A stretch of 64,000 nucleotides of DNA from Erythrobacter sp. Its GTDB lineage: Bacteria; Pseudomonadota; Alphaproteobacteria; Sphingomonadales; Sphingomonadaceae. Location of the stretch: positions 1 through 64,000 of the forward strand of contig JAPYPR010000006.1 in NCBI GenBank assembly GCA_029937545.1, written 5' to 3'. Positions 27,532 through 36,429 of the stretch are shown here, piece by piece (the stretch's first letter is position 1; the number at the start of each line of letters is the position of its first letter). Made by a program: the position numbers and the translations under genes. The notes beneath the pieces are model-generated. The model was not told where the DNA came from, did not search any database, and saw only the letters and a program-made list of their open reading frames with translations.

Positions 27532-28065
27532 GTGCGTGCCGCGGTGGCGGAGGATGCCGCTGGGGTGCAGGCGATCTACGCACATCACGTCGCGCACAGC
27601 ACGGCGACCTTCGATACCGAGGCTCCGGACACGGCGTTCTGGCGCGAGAAAATTGCGGCGGTCGCTGCGCGTGGCTGGCCGTTTCTTGTGGTAGAAAAAG
27701 ACGGCGAAGTGGCGGGCTATGCCTATGCAACGCAATTCCGCGACCGCGCGGCCTATGTGCATACCTGCGAGGATAGCATCTACATCGCCGATTCGCAGCG
27801 CGGCGCCGGTCTAGGCTCGATCCTGCTGGCGACGTTGGTCGATGCTGCGGGCAAGGCCGGTTTCGAGCAGATGATCGCGGTGATCGGCGGTGGGGCGCCC
27901 GCCTCGGTGGCGCTGCACGGCAAGCTCGGCTTCGTGGAGGCAGGGCGGATGCGGCAGGTGGGCATGAAATTCGGACGGCGGCTCGATACAGTCTACATGC
28001 AGTTCGCCCTGCATAGACAAGCTGCGAGTTTCGCTCGGAAGACCTTTCAAGGAGTGTTCAAATGA
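27532..28065 (+). CDS. GNAT-family N-acetyltransferase (phosphinothricin-acetyltransferase-like)
   Basis: 177 aa. VRAAVAEDAAGVQAIYAHH at the start, TFDTEAPD, FLVVEKDGEVAGYAY and the acetyl-CoA pyrophosphate loop RGAGLGSILL are typical of the PAT/YwnH-like GNAT group, which N-acetylates amines such as methionine sulfone or phosphinothricin analogues; the true substrate is unknown. A C-terminal tail (HRQAASFARKTFQGVFK) exceeds the usual length. GTG 27532 is chosen because the upstream frame overlaps the ligase gene. The stop overlaps the next start (ATGA). Confidence 0.85.
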   Translation: MRAAVAEDAAGVQAIYAHHVAHSTATFDTEAPDTAFWREKIAAVAARGWPFLVVEKDGEVAGYAYATQFRDRAAYVHTCEDSIYIADSQRGAGLGSILLATLVDAAGKAGFEQMIAVIGGGAPASVALHGKLGFVEAGRMRQVGMKFGRRLDTVYMQFALHRQAASFARKTFQGVFK

Positions 28066-28529
28066 CTTGCTTTCGCCCTGTTTTCGCATTGGCCCCGCTG
28101 GCGTTGATCGCCTGCGCGCACGCTGCTTCAGCCGGCACCATCGACGTGTCTAAGACCCCATGGTGCGGCTGCTGCAGCGAATGGATCGAGCGGATGCGCG
28201 ATGCCGGTTTCGAAATGATTGCGCGCGATGTCGAGAACACGGCGCCTGTCGCGGATGCAGCAGGCGTACCCGCCAATCTGCGTAGCTGCCACACTGCGAA
28301 GGTCGGAGGGTATGCGATCGAAGGCCATGTGCCTGCCGAAGACATACGGCGCCTGCTCGACGAGAAGCCGGATGCCGTCGGCCTCGCCGTGCCGGGCATG
28401 CCCATCGGCTCTCCCGGGATGGAGGTGGCAGGGCGCAACCAGACCTACCAGACTGTCCTGATCATGCGTGACGGGAAGCACCGCGTATGGGCGACCCATG
28501 AAGGGACAGCCGAAGCCCACAAGCACTGA
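28062..28529 (+). CDS. DUF411 periplasmic metal-binding protein
   Basis: 155 aa with a signal peptide (MTCFRPVFALAPLALIACAHA, cleavage near residue 23). The mature part has the DUF411 hallmarks: TPWCGCCSEWIERM, LRSCHTAKVGGYAIEGHVP, and GLAVPGMPIGSPGME. The CxCC and SCH residues suggest copper binding, and members often sit near copper-resistance genes, but no such genes are seen here. It overlaps the acetyltransferase gene by ATGA. Confidence 0.9.
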   Translation: MTCFRPVFALAPLALIACAHAASAGTIDVSKTPWCGCCSEWIERMRDAGFEMIARDVENTAPVADAAGVPANLRSCHTAKVGGYAIEGHVPAEDIRRLLDEKPDAVGLAVPGMPIGSPGMEVAGRNQTYQTVLIMRDGKHRVWATHEGTAEAHKH

Positions 28530-28554
28530 GCACGATCGAATACGGAGAGACGAT

Positions 28555-28983
28555 TTGACCAATTACATCGACCCGAGCCGCGCCAACTTCGACGCTTTCA
28601 AGGCCCTCCCGCGCGACGAGCCGATCCACATGCTCAACCTGCTGCTCTATCGCGACCAGGCCGAGTATCCCGAGGGGCACGAGCATCATGGCAACGGCTG
28701 GAGCGGCCGCCGCGCCTATGAGGAATATGGCAAGACCAGTGGCCCGATCTTCCGCCGCGTTGGCGGCTCCATCGTGTGGCGCGGCGCGTTCCAGACGATG
28801 GTGACCGGGCCGGACGAACGGCGTTGGCACGACGGCTTCGTAGCGCATTATCCAAACAGCGGAGCCTTCTTCGAGATGATCAAGGATCCGGAGTACCAGA
28901 AAGCGGTAGTCAATCGGACGGCAGCGCTGGTGGACAGCAGGCTGGTGCGGTTTGCACCGGGTGAGGCGGGTGAGGGGTTCTAG
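28555..28983 (+). CDS. DUF1330 (dimeric alpha/beta barrel) protein
   Basis: 142 aa. HMLNLLLYRDQAEYP near residue 25, YEEYGKTSGPIFRRVGG and FFEMIKDPEYQ are the DUF1330 pattern, a ferredoxin-like fold also found in antibiotic-monooxygenase proteins. No catalytic role is established. The start is TTG 28555, the only start after the previous stop, and it is supported by GGAGAG at 28543-28548. It ends the plus-strand run; the next gene is convergent. Confidence 0.8.
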   Translation: MTNYIDPSRANFDAFKALPRDEPIHMLNLLLYRDQAEYPEGHEHHGNGWSGRRAYEEYGKTSGPIFRRVGGSIVWRGAFQTMVTGPDERRWHDGFVAHYPNSGAFFEMIKDPEYQKAVVNRTAALVDSRLVRFAPGEAGEGF

Positions 28984-29008
28984 GTGACGTTGTTGGGAAG
29001 CGGTAAAG

Positions 29009-29413
29009 CTAGGTAAGTTCTCTCACTTGGATTCGGCCTACGATCTCACCCCATTCGTCGCCATCGAATTCCACGATTTTGCCAATCTGAAAGACCTCGC
29101 GTTCGTTGAAGGTGTCGATGGCACGAGGCTTGGCCAGAGGATCGTTCGCCTTGCACATCACAACATAGCCTGAATGCGAGTCACGGACCGTGTCCAAGTG
29201 TCTCAAGCGCTCACGGTAGCCGAGGTTCTCAGGATTCTCAGCATATCGGCTGTGGTGCGCCAGCCTCACATACTGCTTACCCTGTTTGTTCAACGTTTGA
29301 TCTTGCCAAGCGCGCAGGAATACTCGCTTCCTTGCGCCATCCATGCCGCCCCAAGACCATCGGCTGTTCGCTAGTGGCGCTCCTAGTCTTGCGAAGAAAG
29401 AAGTTATCGACAT
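29009..29413 (-). CDS. Hypothetical protein, lower GC than neighbours
   Basis: 134 aa, soluble, not recognised. It opens with RLGAPLANSRWSWGGMDG and has RKRVFLRAWQD, an Arg/Trp-rich pattern that reminds me of small proteins of mobile or restriction-linked loci, but I cannot name a family. The base composition is visibly lower in GC than the surrounding genes, and the codons are less biased to G/C ends, which suggests recent acquisition. It is flanked by convergent (left) and co-directional (right) genes with only about 20-25 bp gaps. Confidence 0.6.
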   Translation of the reverse strand: MSITSFFARLGAPLANSRWSWGGMDGARKRVFLRAWQDQTLNKQGKQYVRLAHHSRYAENPENLGYRERLRHLDTVRDSHSGYVVMCKANDPLAKPRAIDTFNEREVFQIGKIVEFDGDEWGEIVGRIQVRELT

Positions 29414-29433
29414 CGGGCGATGTTAGAAACCGC

Positions 29434-30519
29434 TCAAAGCAAACGCAACTGCCCGCCCATTGCGGGTGGCCGGAACTGCGTGCAATCGAGCTCGAACTTC
29501 GCCTTGCCGATTCCGGCGCGTTTGCAGGCGAGGCGGAAGCGGGCGCGGAAGAGGTCGGCCCAGACGCCGGTGGGGCGCAGGCGGCTGAAGAAGTTCGGAT
29601 CGTTGTCCTTGCCGCTGCGGATCGACTGGACGATGCTCATCACCTTGTCGCCGCGCCCGGGATAGTGGACCGAAAGCCATTCGCGGAACAGCGGGGCGAC
29701 CTCGTGCGGCAAGCGCAGCGGGATCCAGCCGCAGCTGTCGACGCCCATCGCCGCAGCGCGCTGGACGATCTCTTCCATAAATTCGTCCGTAATTGCCGGG
29801 ATCACCGGCGCGACCGAGCAATGGGTGGGTACGCCAGCTTCGGCCAGTTTGCCGAGCGCCTGCAATCGCTTGGCGGGCGATGCTGCGCGCGGTTCGAGCT
29901 TGCCAGATAACTTCGAATCGAAAGTGGTCACCGACATCGCCACCGCCACCAGCCTGCGCTCGGCCATCTGGGTGAGCAAGTCGAGATCGTCGAGCACGCG
30001 GTCGGATTTGGTGGTGATCGTCACGGGATGGCGCGCGTCGAGGCACACCTCCAGCACAGCGCGCGTGATCCGGTAATCGCGCTCGATCGGCTGGTAGGGA
30101 TCGGTATTGGTACCCATCGCGATCGGCTTCGGACGGTATTTCGGTTTGGCCAGCGTGGCGCGCAATATTTCGGCGGCATTGGGCTTGGCGAACAGCTGTG
30201 TCTCGAAGTCCAGCCCGGGCGACAGGTCGTGATAGGCGTGCGTGGGCCGCGCAAAGCAATAGACGCAGCCATGCTCGCAGCCGCGATAGGCGTTGATCGA
30301 GCGGTCGAAGAAGATGTCCGGCGACTGGTTGAAGCTGAGGATGGTTCTGGGCCGCTCTTCGGTCACATGAGTGCGCAGCTTCACCGGCGGGCCGTCAAGT
30401 GCCTCCATGTGGTCGCGCCAATCACCATCGGTCTCGCGCGTGGCGAGGCCGAAGCGCGTAGGCACGCTGGCCGACTGCGCGCCGCGTCCGGCTATGGCTG
30501 GCTCAAACCGCTTGTCCAT
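29434..30519 (-). CDS. Radical SAM protein, PA0069 / SplB-like family
   Basis: 361 aa. The 4Fe-4S radical-SAM motif is in YRGCEHGCVYCFARPTHAY (CxxxCxxC). Other conserved parts are SPDIFFDRSINAYRG, GTNTDPYQPIE and VTITTKSDRVLDDLDLL, all typical of the PA0069 family related to spore photoproduct lyase. Spore lyase repairs UV damage, but these non-spore homologues have no proven reaction. ATG 30519 gives the usual N-terminus with an Arg/Gly-rich leader. Confidence 0.9.
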   Translation of the reverse strand: MDKRFEPAIAGRGAQSASVPTRFGLATRETDGDWRDHMEALDGPPVKLRTHVTEERPRTILSFNQSPDIFFDRSINAYRGCEHGCVYCFARPTHAYHDLSPGLDFETQLFAKPNAAEILRATLAKPKYRPKPIAMGTNTDPYQPIERDYRITRAVLEVCLDARHPVTITTKSDRVLDDLDLLTQMAERRLVAVAMSVTTFDSKLSGKLEPRAASPAKRLQALGKLAEAGVPTHCSVAPVIPAITDEFMEEIVQRAAAMGVDSCGWIPLRLPHEVAPLFREWLSVHYPGRGDKVMSIVQSIRSGKDNDPNFFSRLRPTGVWADLFRARFRLACKRAGIGKAKFELDCTQFRPPAMGGQLRLL

Positions 30520-30558
30520 GGGTAGAACATAAGCGGAACACGTGAGTCTGTCGAGTGG

Positions 30559-31557
30559 TTAGCCGAGCGAAATCTGCAAACCCGCTCCGCCGAGCCACAA
30601 GCCGATCAGCAAGACCGATTCCCAGCCGATCCCGCCGGGTCCCTGTCGTTCGCGCCGGAGCAGGCCGAGCAGGAGAATGCCCGTCATCAGGATCGATAGC
30701 GAGATCCAGAATACGCTGCGCTCGCTCATCGCATTGTAGATGCTGCCTTCGCGATAGGCGACGTCGCTGGCGGCAATGAACAGCGCGTCGAACATATTGC
30801 CGCCGATGATCCCGCCGACGGCCAGCTGTAACGCACCCTTGCGGACGGCGGCGATGGTAGTGACCAGTTCCGGCAAGGAGGTGACGATGGCGGTGCCCAG
30901 CGCCCCGACGACACCCTGCGATATGCCGAGCCTGCCCGAGAGTTCCAGTCCGGCAGTCCCCACGACATAGCCGCACAAGCCAACCACGGCGACCATGCTT
31001 CCAAAGATCGCGAAAAGCAGAGCCAGGGGCCGCCGGTCATTGCACTCGTCGTCGTCCTCGTCGCGCGTAGCGTCGGTCTTTCGCGGCAGCCACATCGGCC
31101 GCTGCTTGATCCGGTGCGCGTTATGAAGGCCGACGAGATAGACCATGACCAGCACCGGGGTCAGCGGGTTGACTCCGAGGATCGCGAATGGCGGCGATAC
31201 CCAGGCCATGATCGGCAGGATCATGAGAACGATCAGCACCGTCGACTGGCCCAGATTCACCGGGCTGGCTGCTGCGTGCTCCAGATTGACCTTCCGATAG
31301 GCGACATCGGCCACGGCCAGGAACATGGTCTGGGCGGCGATCCCGCCCATCGCGTTGGACACGGCCAGATCGGGCGCGCCGCTCGCCGCTGTACTGGCGG
31401 ATGTGACGATGCCGGCGATGCTCGTGCCTGCGCCCAGCAGCACCGATCCGACCAGCGCTTCGCCGAAGCCGGTGCGGTCGGCCAGCGTGTCTGCCAGCCC
31501 CGCCATGCGCGTACCCACCAGTGCGATGAGTACGGCCGCGCCGCCGAACAGGATCAT
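30559..31557 (-). CDS. Sodium/calcium exchanger-type cation antiporter
   Basis: 332 aa, about ten transmembrane segments in two homologous halves separated by a charged cytoplasmic loop (LPRKTDATRDEDDDECN near residue 160). The alpha-repeat motifs are visible as VGSVLLGAGTSIAGIVTSAS with AVSNAMGGIAAQ, and ALGTAIVTSLPELVTTIAAV with AVGGIIGGNMFD. This is the CaCA superfamily (YrbG-like). Substituted residues in the first repeat leave the transported ion uncertain. It is downstream of moaB by 87 bp on the same strand. Confidence 0.88.
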   Translation of the reverse strand: MILFGGAAVLIALVGTRMAGLADTLADRTGFGEALVGSVLLGAGTSIAGIVTSASTAASGAPDLAVSNAMGGIAAQTMFLAVADVAYRKVNLEHAAASPVNLGQSTVLIVLMILPIMAWVSPPFAILGVNPLTPVLVMVYLVGLHNAHRIKQRPMWLPRKTDATRDEDDDECNDRRPLALLFAIFGSMVAVVGLCGYVVGTAGLELSGRLGISQGVVGALGTAIVTSLPELVTTIAAVRKGALQLAVGGIIGGNMFDALFIAASDVAYREGSIYNAMSERSVFWISLSILMTGILLLGLLRRERQGPGGIGWESVLLIGLWLGGAGLQISLG

Positions 31558-31644
31558 CAGAGTTTGCGTCGAAAAGGCCGTTATCTCGGACAGTTTGCTC
31601 CCCCGGATGCGTGCCCGAAGGACGCGCGGGAGGCCGAGCAGTTC

Positions 31645-32172
31645 CTAGCGTTCGCGCAGCCGGGGCATAAGGTCGACGAAGTTGCAGGGCCGGTTGCGGC
31701 TGTCCAGCTGTTCGGCAAGGATCATGTCCCAGCCATCCTTCACCGCGCCGTTCGATCCGGGCAGGGCGAAGATATAGGTCCCGCGCGCTACCACACCGCA
31801 GGCGCGGCTTTGCACCGTGCTGGTGCCGATGGTCTTGTAGCTGAGCCAGCGGAACAGCTCTCCGAAGCCGGGGATATCCTTGCTTTTTACCCGGTCGAGC
31901 GCCTCGGGCGTCACATCGCGCCCGGTCAGCCCCGTGCCGCCGGTGGTGATGACGCAATCGATGGCCTCGTCGTCGATCCAGCGGTGGAGGTGCGCGGCGA
32001 TCTCCTCGGTGCTGTCACGGCTGATCTCGCGCGTGGCGAGCGTGTGCCCGGCCGCTTCGATCCGTTGGGCTAGCGTGTCACCCGAGGTGTCGTCGGCCAG
32101 TGTGCGGCTGTCCGACACCGTCAGCAGTGCGATGTTGACCGGCTTGAACTCGCGGCTTTCGTCGATAGCCAT
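31645..32172 (-). CDS. moaB: Molybdenum cofactor biosynthesis protein B
   Basis: 175 aa. MoCF_biosynth domain with LLTVSDSRTLADDTSGD at the start, TTGGTGLTGRDVTPEA at the substrate site and the C-terminal FALPGSNGAVKDGWD. MoaB/MogA-type proteins bind or adenylylate molybdopterin. GGAGG lies just before the ATG (32172). It starts 11 bases after the transglycosylase stop and is part of a four-gene minus-strand operon. No other moa/moe gene is in the window. Confidence 0.93.
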   Translation of the reverse strand: MAIDESREFKPVNIALLTVSDSRTLADDTSGDTLAQRIEAAGHTLATREISRDSTEEIAAHLHRWIDDEAIDCVITTGGTGLTGRDVTPEALDRVKSKDIPGFGELFRWLSYKTIGTSTVQSRACGVVARGTYIFALPGSNGAVKDGWDMILAEQLDSRNRPCNFVDLMPRLRER

Positions 32173-32183
32173 TGCGCGCCCTC

Positions 32184-33902
32184 CTACTTGGCCCGGGGGA
32201 ATTGCGGCCAGTCGTTCTCGGCAAGCTCGATCCTGCTGGGCGCAGGGGCTGCGGCCTGTCGCAAATACATCCAGTAATTGCGCATCACGATGGCGACATA
32301 GCTGCGCGTTTCCCAATAGGGCAGCGATTCCATGTAGAGCAGCGGATCGTCCTGGTGGCGAACCTCGCTTTCCCAGCGCGCCACCGGCGTGGGACCGGCG
32401 TTGTAGGCTGCCATAACCTTGGGCAGCTTACCTTGCGTGTAGCGCGCCGACCCTAGCGCTTCGAGCGTACGCTGACCAAACGCCAGATTGACTGCCGGGT
32501 CCTTCAGATCCGCACCGCTGCTCATGTTGATGGAGGCCGCATATTCGCGATATGTGATCGGCATGATCTGCATCAAGCCGATGGCACCGGCCGGGCTGAC
32601 CACGCGCTCGCGAAAGTTCGATTCCTGCAAGGCGTGCGCGAAGGCGAGGGCCGGGTCGATGCGCCACCCGCCGATCGGCTCGCGGAAGGTCACCGGATAT
32701 TTGAGGCTCGGCGGAGAGCCGGTGCGCGGCGGGGCGTTGTACGCCATGAAATTCTGCGTGCCGGTAAGGCCGAGTGCGCGGGCAAGCCTGCCCAGCGCTG
32801 CGAAATCGTCCGGGTCGCCGGTGCGGACCAGCCAGCGCAATGCTTCGTCGGCTTGCTCGCGCTGGCCGATCTCTGCGAGCATGACGGCATTGCGCGCTGC
32901 TTCCTCCCGCGAGAGGCGCTGCCAGTCGTCCTGAGTCAAATCGGGCGTGGTATGCGTATCGGGCAGAGGCTTCCCGAGCCGCTCATGCGCGATCATGCCA
33001 TAGAGCGTGTCCGGAAAGCGCGCTGCGCCACGCAATTGCTCGGCAGCGTCTTCGGGCTGGCGACACCGGACCAGCGCGCGGCCGGCCCAGTAATAGGCAG
33101 CGCTGGACAGCTCCGGATTATGTGCCGCACCTGCACTCCGCCCGAAAGCCGCTGCGGCGCGGGCGCAATCGCCGAGGCGCCATGCGGCAAGGCCCGCTAC
33201 CCAGTCGCCTTCCGCGACCCACGCTCCGCTACCGCCGTTGCGAACCGTCTCCGCGATGGCCGAGGCCTGCGCATCGCGGTTCTCGATGTAATAGCTCCAC
33301 GCGACCCGCTGCCGCCACTCGGCGCGGGCTTCGGACGATAGCGTCGCATCGACCCCGTCGAGCAGGAGGCGCGCGCCGTCGGGATCGTCGTTGCGAATAT
33401 GCCCGAGAATGGCCTCGCTCACCGCTTGCGGCATGGTGCCGTCGCTCACCGTGCGCGGCAGAGTGCGGCGGGTGATGCCGGACTGACGGACGAGGCGCTG
33501 CTCGCGCTGCAGATTGTAGTCCCCTTGGAGCCCGCGCGTCTGGCCGAGCCGGACGATATTCTCGGCATCCGGCAGGTCGCGGTAGTCCGCCAGCCACGCC
33601 TCGATCCGCTCCAGCGGAATCCGCGGGCTTTCAGGATGGAGGTAGTAATGCGCAAGCGCCGCACCGTGCAGCGGCCCGGTCTCGCGTTGCGCCAGAAGGA
33701 TCTCCACCCGGTCCCAGTTGCGCGCATCGATCGCTTCGTAGAGCGAGCCGTAATAGCCGCGATCCTCGGTTGACAGCAGGCGCGGCAGGGCCTCCGCATG
33801 CGCGCGGGTGAAATAGTCGACGCTGCTCTGCTGCGCCGCGGCGGGGGTGGCGGAAAATGCGCCTGCCACCAGGGCGAGCGCGAGTGTCGGTCGTTTCGTC
33901 AT
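32184..33902 (-). CDS. Soluble lytic murein transglycosylase
   Basis: 572 aa. Signal peptide MTKRPTLALALVAGAFSATP with cleavage near AAAQ, then a long alpha-helical superhelix domain (about 30-400). The C-terminal SLT domain has catalytic Glu in ALQESNFRERVVSPAGAIG and LMQIMPITYREYA, with AYNAGPTPV near residue 520. It cleaves peptidoglycan to anhydro-muropeptides in the periplasm, like E. coli Slt70. ATG 33902 overlaps the stop of the upstream glycosylase-like gene (ATGA), so the two are coupled. Confidence 0.93.
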   Translation of the reverse strand: MTKRPTLALALVAGAFSATPAAAQQSSVDYFTRAHAEALPRLLSTEDRGYYGSLYEAIDARNWDRVEILLAQRETGPLHGAALAHYYLHPESPRIPLERIEAWLADYRDLPDAENIVRLGQTRGLQGDYNLQREQRLVRQSGITRRTLPRTVSDGTMPQAVSEAILGHIRNDDPDGARLLLDGVDATLSSEARAEWRQRVAWSYYIENRDAQASAIAETVRNGGSGAWVAEGDWVAGLAAWRLGDCARAAAAFGRSAGAAHNPELSSAAYYWAGRALVRCRQPEDAAEQLRGAARFPDTLYGMIAHERLGKPLPDTHTTPDLTQDDWQRLSREEAARNAVMLAEIGQREQADEALRWLVRTGDPDDFAALGRLARALGLTGTQNFMAYNAPPRTGSPPSLKYPVTFREPIGGWRIDPALAFAHALQESNFRERVVSPAGAIGLMQIMPITYREYAASINMSSGADLKDPAVNLAFGQRTLEALGSARYTQGKLPKVMAAYNAGPTPVARWESEVRHQDDPLLYMESLPYWETRSYVAIVMRNYWMYLRQAAAPAPSRIELAENDWPQFPRAK

Positions 33903-34681
33903 GCGGTCCATTCCAGCCATCGTTGCCACAAATTCGCGCGCCGCGCGGCGCTTCTGGCAATCTGCGAAAAGTCGGGAGCGGCGAGAATGGGCAGGTTCTT
34001 GTCGCCACACTCCAGCACCAGAGGGTCGCGCACGTTTTCGGGTGCGATGTCGAAGAGCGCCAGTTGCGCCCGACCGATCGCGAGCACGCGCTCAGGCGCG
34101 GCGAGCGCCAGATGGTGGCGCGTCACGTCGCCCAGGCCGCGCGCGCCGAGCGAGTTCCATTCCGGCAAGGCCATGGGCGCGGGAAGCGCGCTCGCCACGT
34201 AGACCTCATGCGCGCCAATGCCCATCGCCTGCAGCATGGCGGTGAGAAGCTTGCCCGCGCCGCCGGTCAGCAGACCCTCGGCGTCATCCGGCTCGGGTTG
34301 CGAGACGAGAATGCAGAGTTTTGCTCTCGCGACGCCCCGCGGTGGCACTCGGCGGTCGAGCGATCCCTCGGCCAACGAAGGCTCCGCCATCCACCATTCG
34401 CGAAATTTTTCGAGGCTGCCGGGCCAGTTCTGCCGCACCCCGCCTATTTGTGGGCCTGCGTCCTGCTGCAAGGCGCGCGAGAGCGGTGTCGCGGGCGGAG
34501 GTGGCGGGGCGGCGGGTTTCGGAGCCGCTACGGCATCGTCGCTCTCGGGCTCTGCCAGCCATTCGGTCGGTGTTTCGGAATAATCGAAGTCGACCCCCGC
34601 CTCGCGCCACCACGCGATCGCCCCTTCCAGCGCCTCGGCTGCGTCGAAATCGCGGGTTTCGGGGGTATCGGCCTGCATCAT
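33899..34681 (-). CDS. Uracil-DNA-glycosylase-superfamily protein, probably catalytically degenerate
   Basis: About 260 aa. A variable, Pro/Ala-rich N-terminus (to about residue 75) precedes a domain that resembles family 4 uracil-DNA glycosylases (ILVSQPEPDDAEGLLTGGAGKLLTAMLQAMGI, shown here only as a pattern of the pocket region; then VYVASALPAPM and ERVLAIGRAQLALFD). The usual GEAPGxxED active-site motif and NxVKCRPP motif are degraded, and the four Fe-S cysteines are absent. It may bind DNA without cutting, or have another activity. ATG 34681 is the likely start; TTG 34723 is possible. It overlaps the transglycosylase gene (ATGA) and is divergent from the ETF dehydrogenase gene. Confidence 0.65.
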   Translation of the reverse strand: MMQADTPETRDFDAAEALEGAIAWWREAGVDFDYSETPTEWLAEPESDDAVAAPKPAAPPPPPATPLSRALQQDAGPQIGGVRQNWPGSLEKFREWWMAEPSLAEGSLDRRVPPRGVARAKLCILVSQPEPDDAEGLLTGGAGKLLTAMLQAMGIGAHEVYVASALPAPMALPEWNSLGARGLGDVTRHHLALAAPERVLAIGRAQLALFDIAPENVRDPLVLECGDKNLPILAAPDFSQIARSAARRANLWQRWLEWTA

Positions 34682-34761
34682 CGTGTCGGCGCAGGTCTTG
34701 ACCTCTAACGCCCCAGCAATCAAGGCATCCGCAACACATTTAGCGACGAAAAGAGAGAGAC

Positions 34762-36408
34762 ATGAGCGAACGCGAATCCATGCCCTGCGACGTCGTCATC
34801 ATCGGCGGCGGGGTCGCCGGGATGGCGGCAGCGATCCGGCTGAAGCAGATCAACGAGGATTTGGAAGTCGTCGTGCTCGAGAAGGGCAGCGAAGTCGGCG
34901 CGCATATCCTGTCGGGCGCGGTCGTCGATCCCAAGGCGCTGAACGAGCTGTTCCCGGACTGGCGCGACATGGATTGCCCGATGGCGGAAACGCCGGTGAC
35001 GGAGAATCACCACTGGGTCCTGTCCGGTACTGGCATGTCCGAAATGGCGGAAGTCCTGCTGCCGCCCTTCATGCGCAACGACGGCAATTACACCGGCTCG
35101 CTCGGCAATCTCACCCGCTGGCTGGGCGAGCAGGCCGAGGGGCTGGGCGTGATGGTCTTCCCCGGCTTTCCGGCCGCCGAAGTGCTGTTCGACGACAACG
35201 GCGCGGTGTCCGGCGTGGTCACGCAGGATATGGGCATTGCCGAGGACGGCAGCCAGAAGGGCGATTACCAGCCCGGCATGGAAATCCACGCGAAATACAC
35301 GCTGTTCGCGGAAGGCGCGCGCGGCAACCTCACCAAGAAGATGAAAGCCAAGTTCGACCTGGAGGCGGATTGCCAGCCGCAGGTCTACGGCCTCGGCATC
35401 AAAGAATTGTGGGACATCGATCCCGCCAAGCACGAGCCGGGCCGCGTGATCCACACGCAAGGCTGGCCGCTTAGCGAGACCGGCACCTGGGGTGGCGGCT
35501 TCATCTACCACCAGGCGGGCGGGCAAGTCGCGATCGGCTTCGTCACCGCGCTCGATTACAAGAACCCCTACGTCTCGCCCTACCAGGAATTCCAGCGCTG
35601 GAAGCATCACCCCGATGTCGCCGCGATCCTCGAAAGCGGCAAGCGCGTGGCCTATGGCGCGCGCGTCATCAACGAAGGCGGCTGGCAGTCGGTGCCGAAG
35701 CTCGCTTTCCCGGGCGGCGCGCTGATCGGCTGCGCGGCCGGCTTCGTCAACGTGCCGCGCATCAAGGGCAGCCATACCGCGATGAAGAGCGGGATGCTGG
35801 CCGCCGAAAGCGTCGCCGCGGCGATTGCCGACGGCCATGAGCACACCGAGCTGATGGATTACGATGCGAACCTGCGCGACAGCTGGATCGCCAAGGAACT
35901 CAAGCTGGTCCAGAACGCGCAGCCCGCCGTCGCCAAATGGGGCGAGGACATTGGCACGGTGCTGGCCGGGATCGACATGTGGATGCGCACGCTCAAGATA
36001 GGCCTGCCGATCAGCATGAAGCACCACCGCGATCACGAGATGCTCGAACGCGCGGACCTGCACTCGCCGATCGCCTATCCAAAGCCCGATGGCGTGCTGA
36101 GCTTCGACAAGCTAACCAATGTGAGCTTCAGCTACACCAACCACGCGGAGGACCAGCCGGTCCACCTCAAGGTGCTCGATCGCGAACTCCAGCGCGAAAG
36201 CGAGTTCGAGGTCTTTGACGGCCCTTCCAACCGCTATTGCCCAGCCGGGGTTTACGAGTGGATCGTCGAGGACGGCAAGGAGCCCAAGTTCCAGATTAAC
36301 TCGCAGAACTGCGTCCACTGCAAGACCTGCGACATCAAGGACCCGAACCAGAACATCGAATGGACCACGCCCGAAGGCGGCGGCGGGCCGAACTATCCGA
36401 ATATGTGA
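34762..36408 (+). CDS. Electron-transfer flavoprotein:ubiquinone oxidoreductase
   Basis: 548 aa. FAD-binding DVVIIGGGVAGMAAA at the N-terminus, the quinone-binding region in the middle, and the C-terminal 4Fe-4S cluster ligands in RYCPAGVY and NCVHCKTCDIKDPNQNI. It passes electrons from reduced ETF (fatty-acid and amino-acid oxidation) to ubiquinone at the inner membrane, which fits the acyl-CoA ligase elsewhere in the window. AGAGAGAG precedes the ATG. A single gene of this kind is usual; the ETF subunits are not in the window. Confidence 0.97.
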   Translation: MSERESMPCDVVIIGGGVAGMAAAIRLKQINEDLEVVVLEKGSEVGAHILSGAVVDPKALNELFPDWRDMDCPMAETPVTENHHWVLSGTGMSEMAEVLLPPFMRNDGNYTGSLGNLTRWLGEQAEGLGVMVFPGFPAAEVLFDDNGAVSGVVTQDMGIAEDGSQKGDYQPGMEIHAKYTLFAEGARGNLTKKMKAKFDLEADCQPQVYGLGIKELWDIDPAKHEPGRVIHTQGWPLSETGTWGGGFIYHQAGGQVAIGFVTALDYKNPYVSPYQEFQRWKHHPDVAAILESGKRVAYGARVINEGGWQSVPKLAFPGGALIGCAAGFVNVPRIKGSHTAMKSGMLAAESVAAAIADGHEHTELMDYDANLRDSWIAKELKLVQNAQPAVAKWGEDIGTVLAGIDMWMRTLKIGLPISMKHHRDHEMLERADLHSPIAYPKPDGVLSFDKLTNVSFSYTNHAEDQPVHLKVLDRELQRESEFEVFDGPSNRYCPAGVYEWIVEDGKEPKFQINSQNCVHCKTCDIKDPNQNIEWTTPEGGGGPNYPNM

Positions 36409-36429
36409 GGTGAGACGTTTACGTGCACA

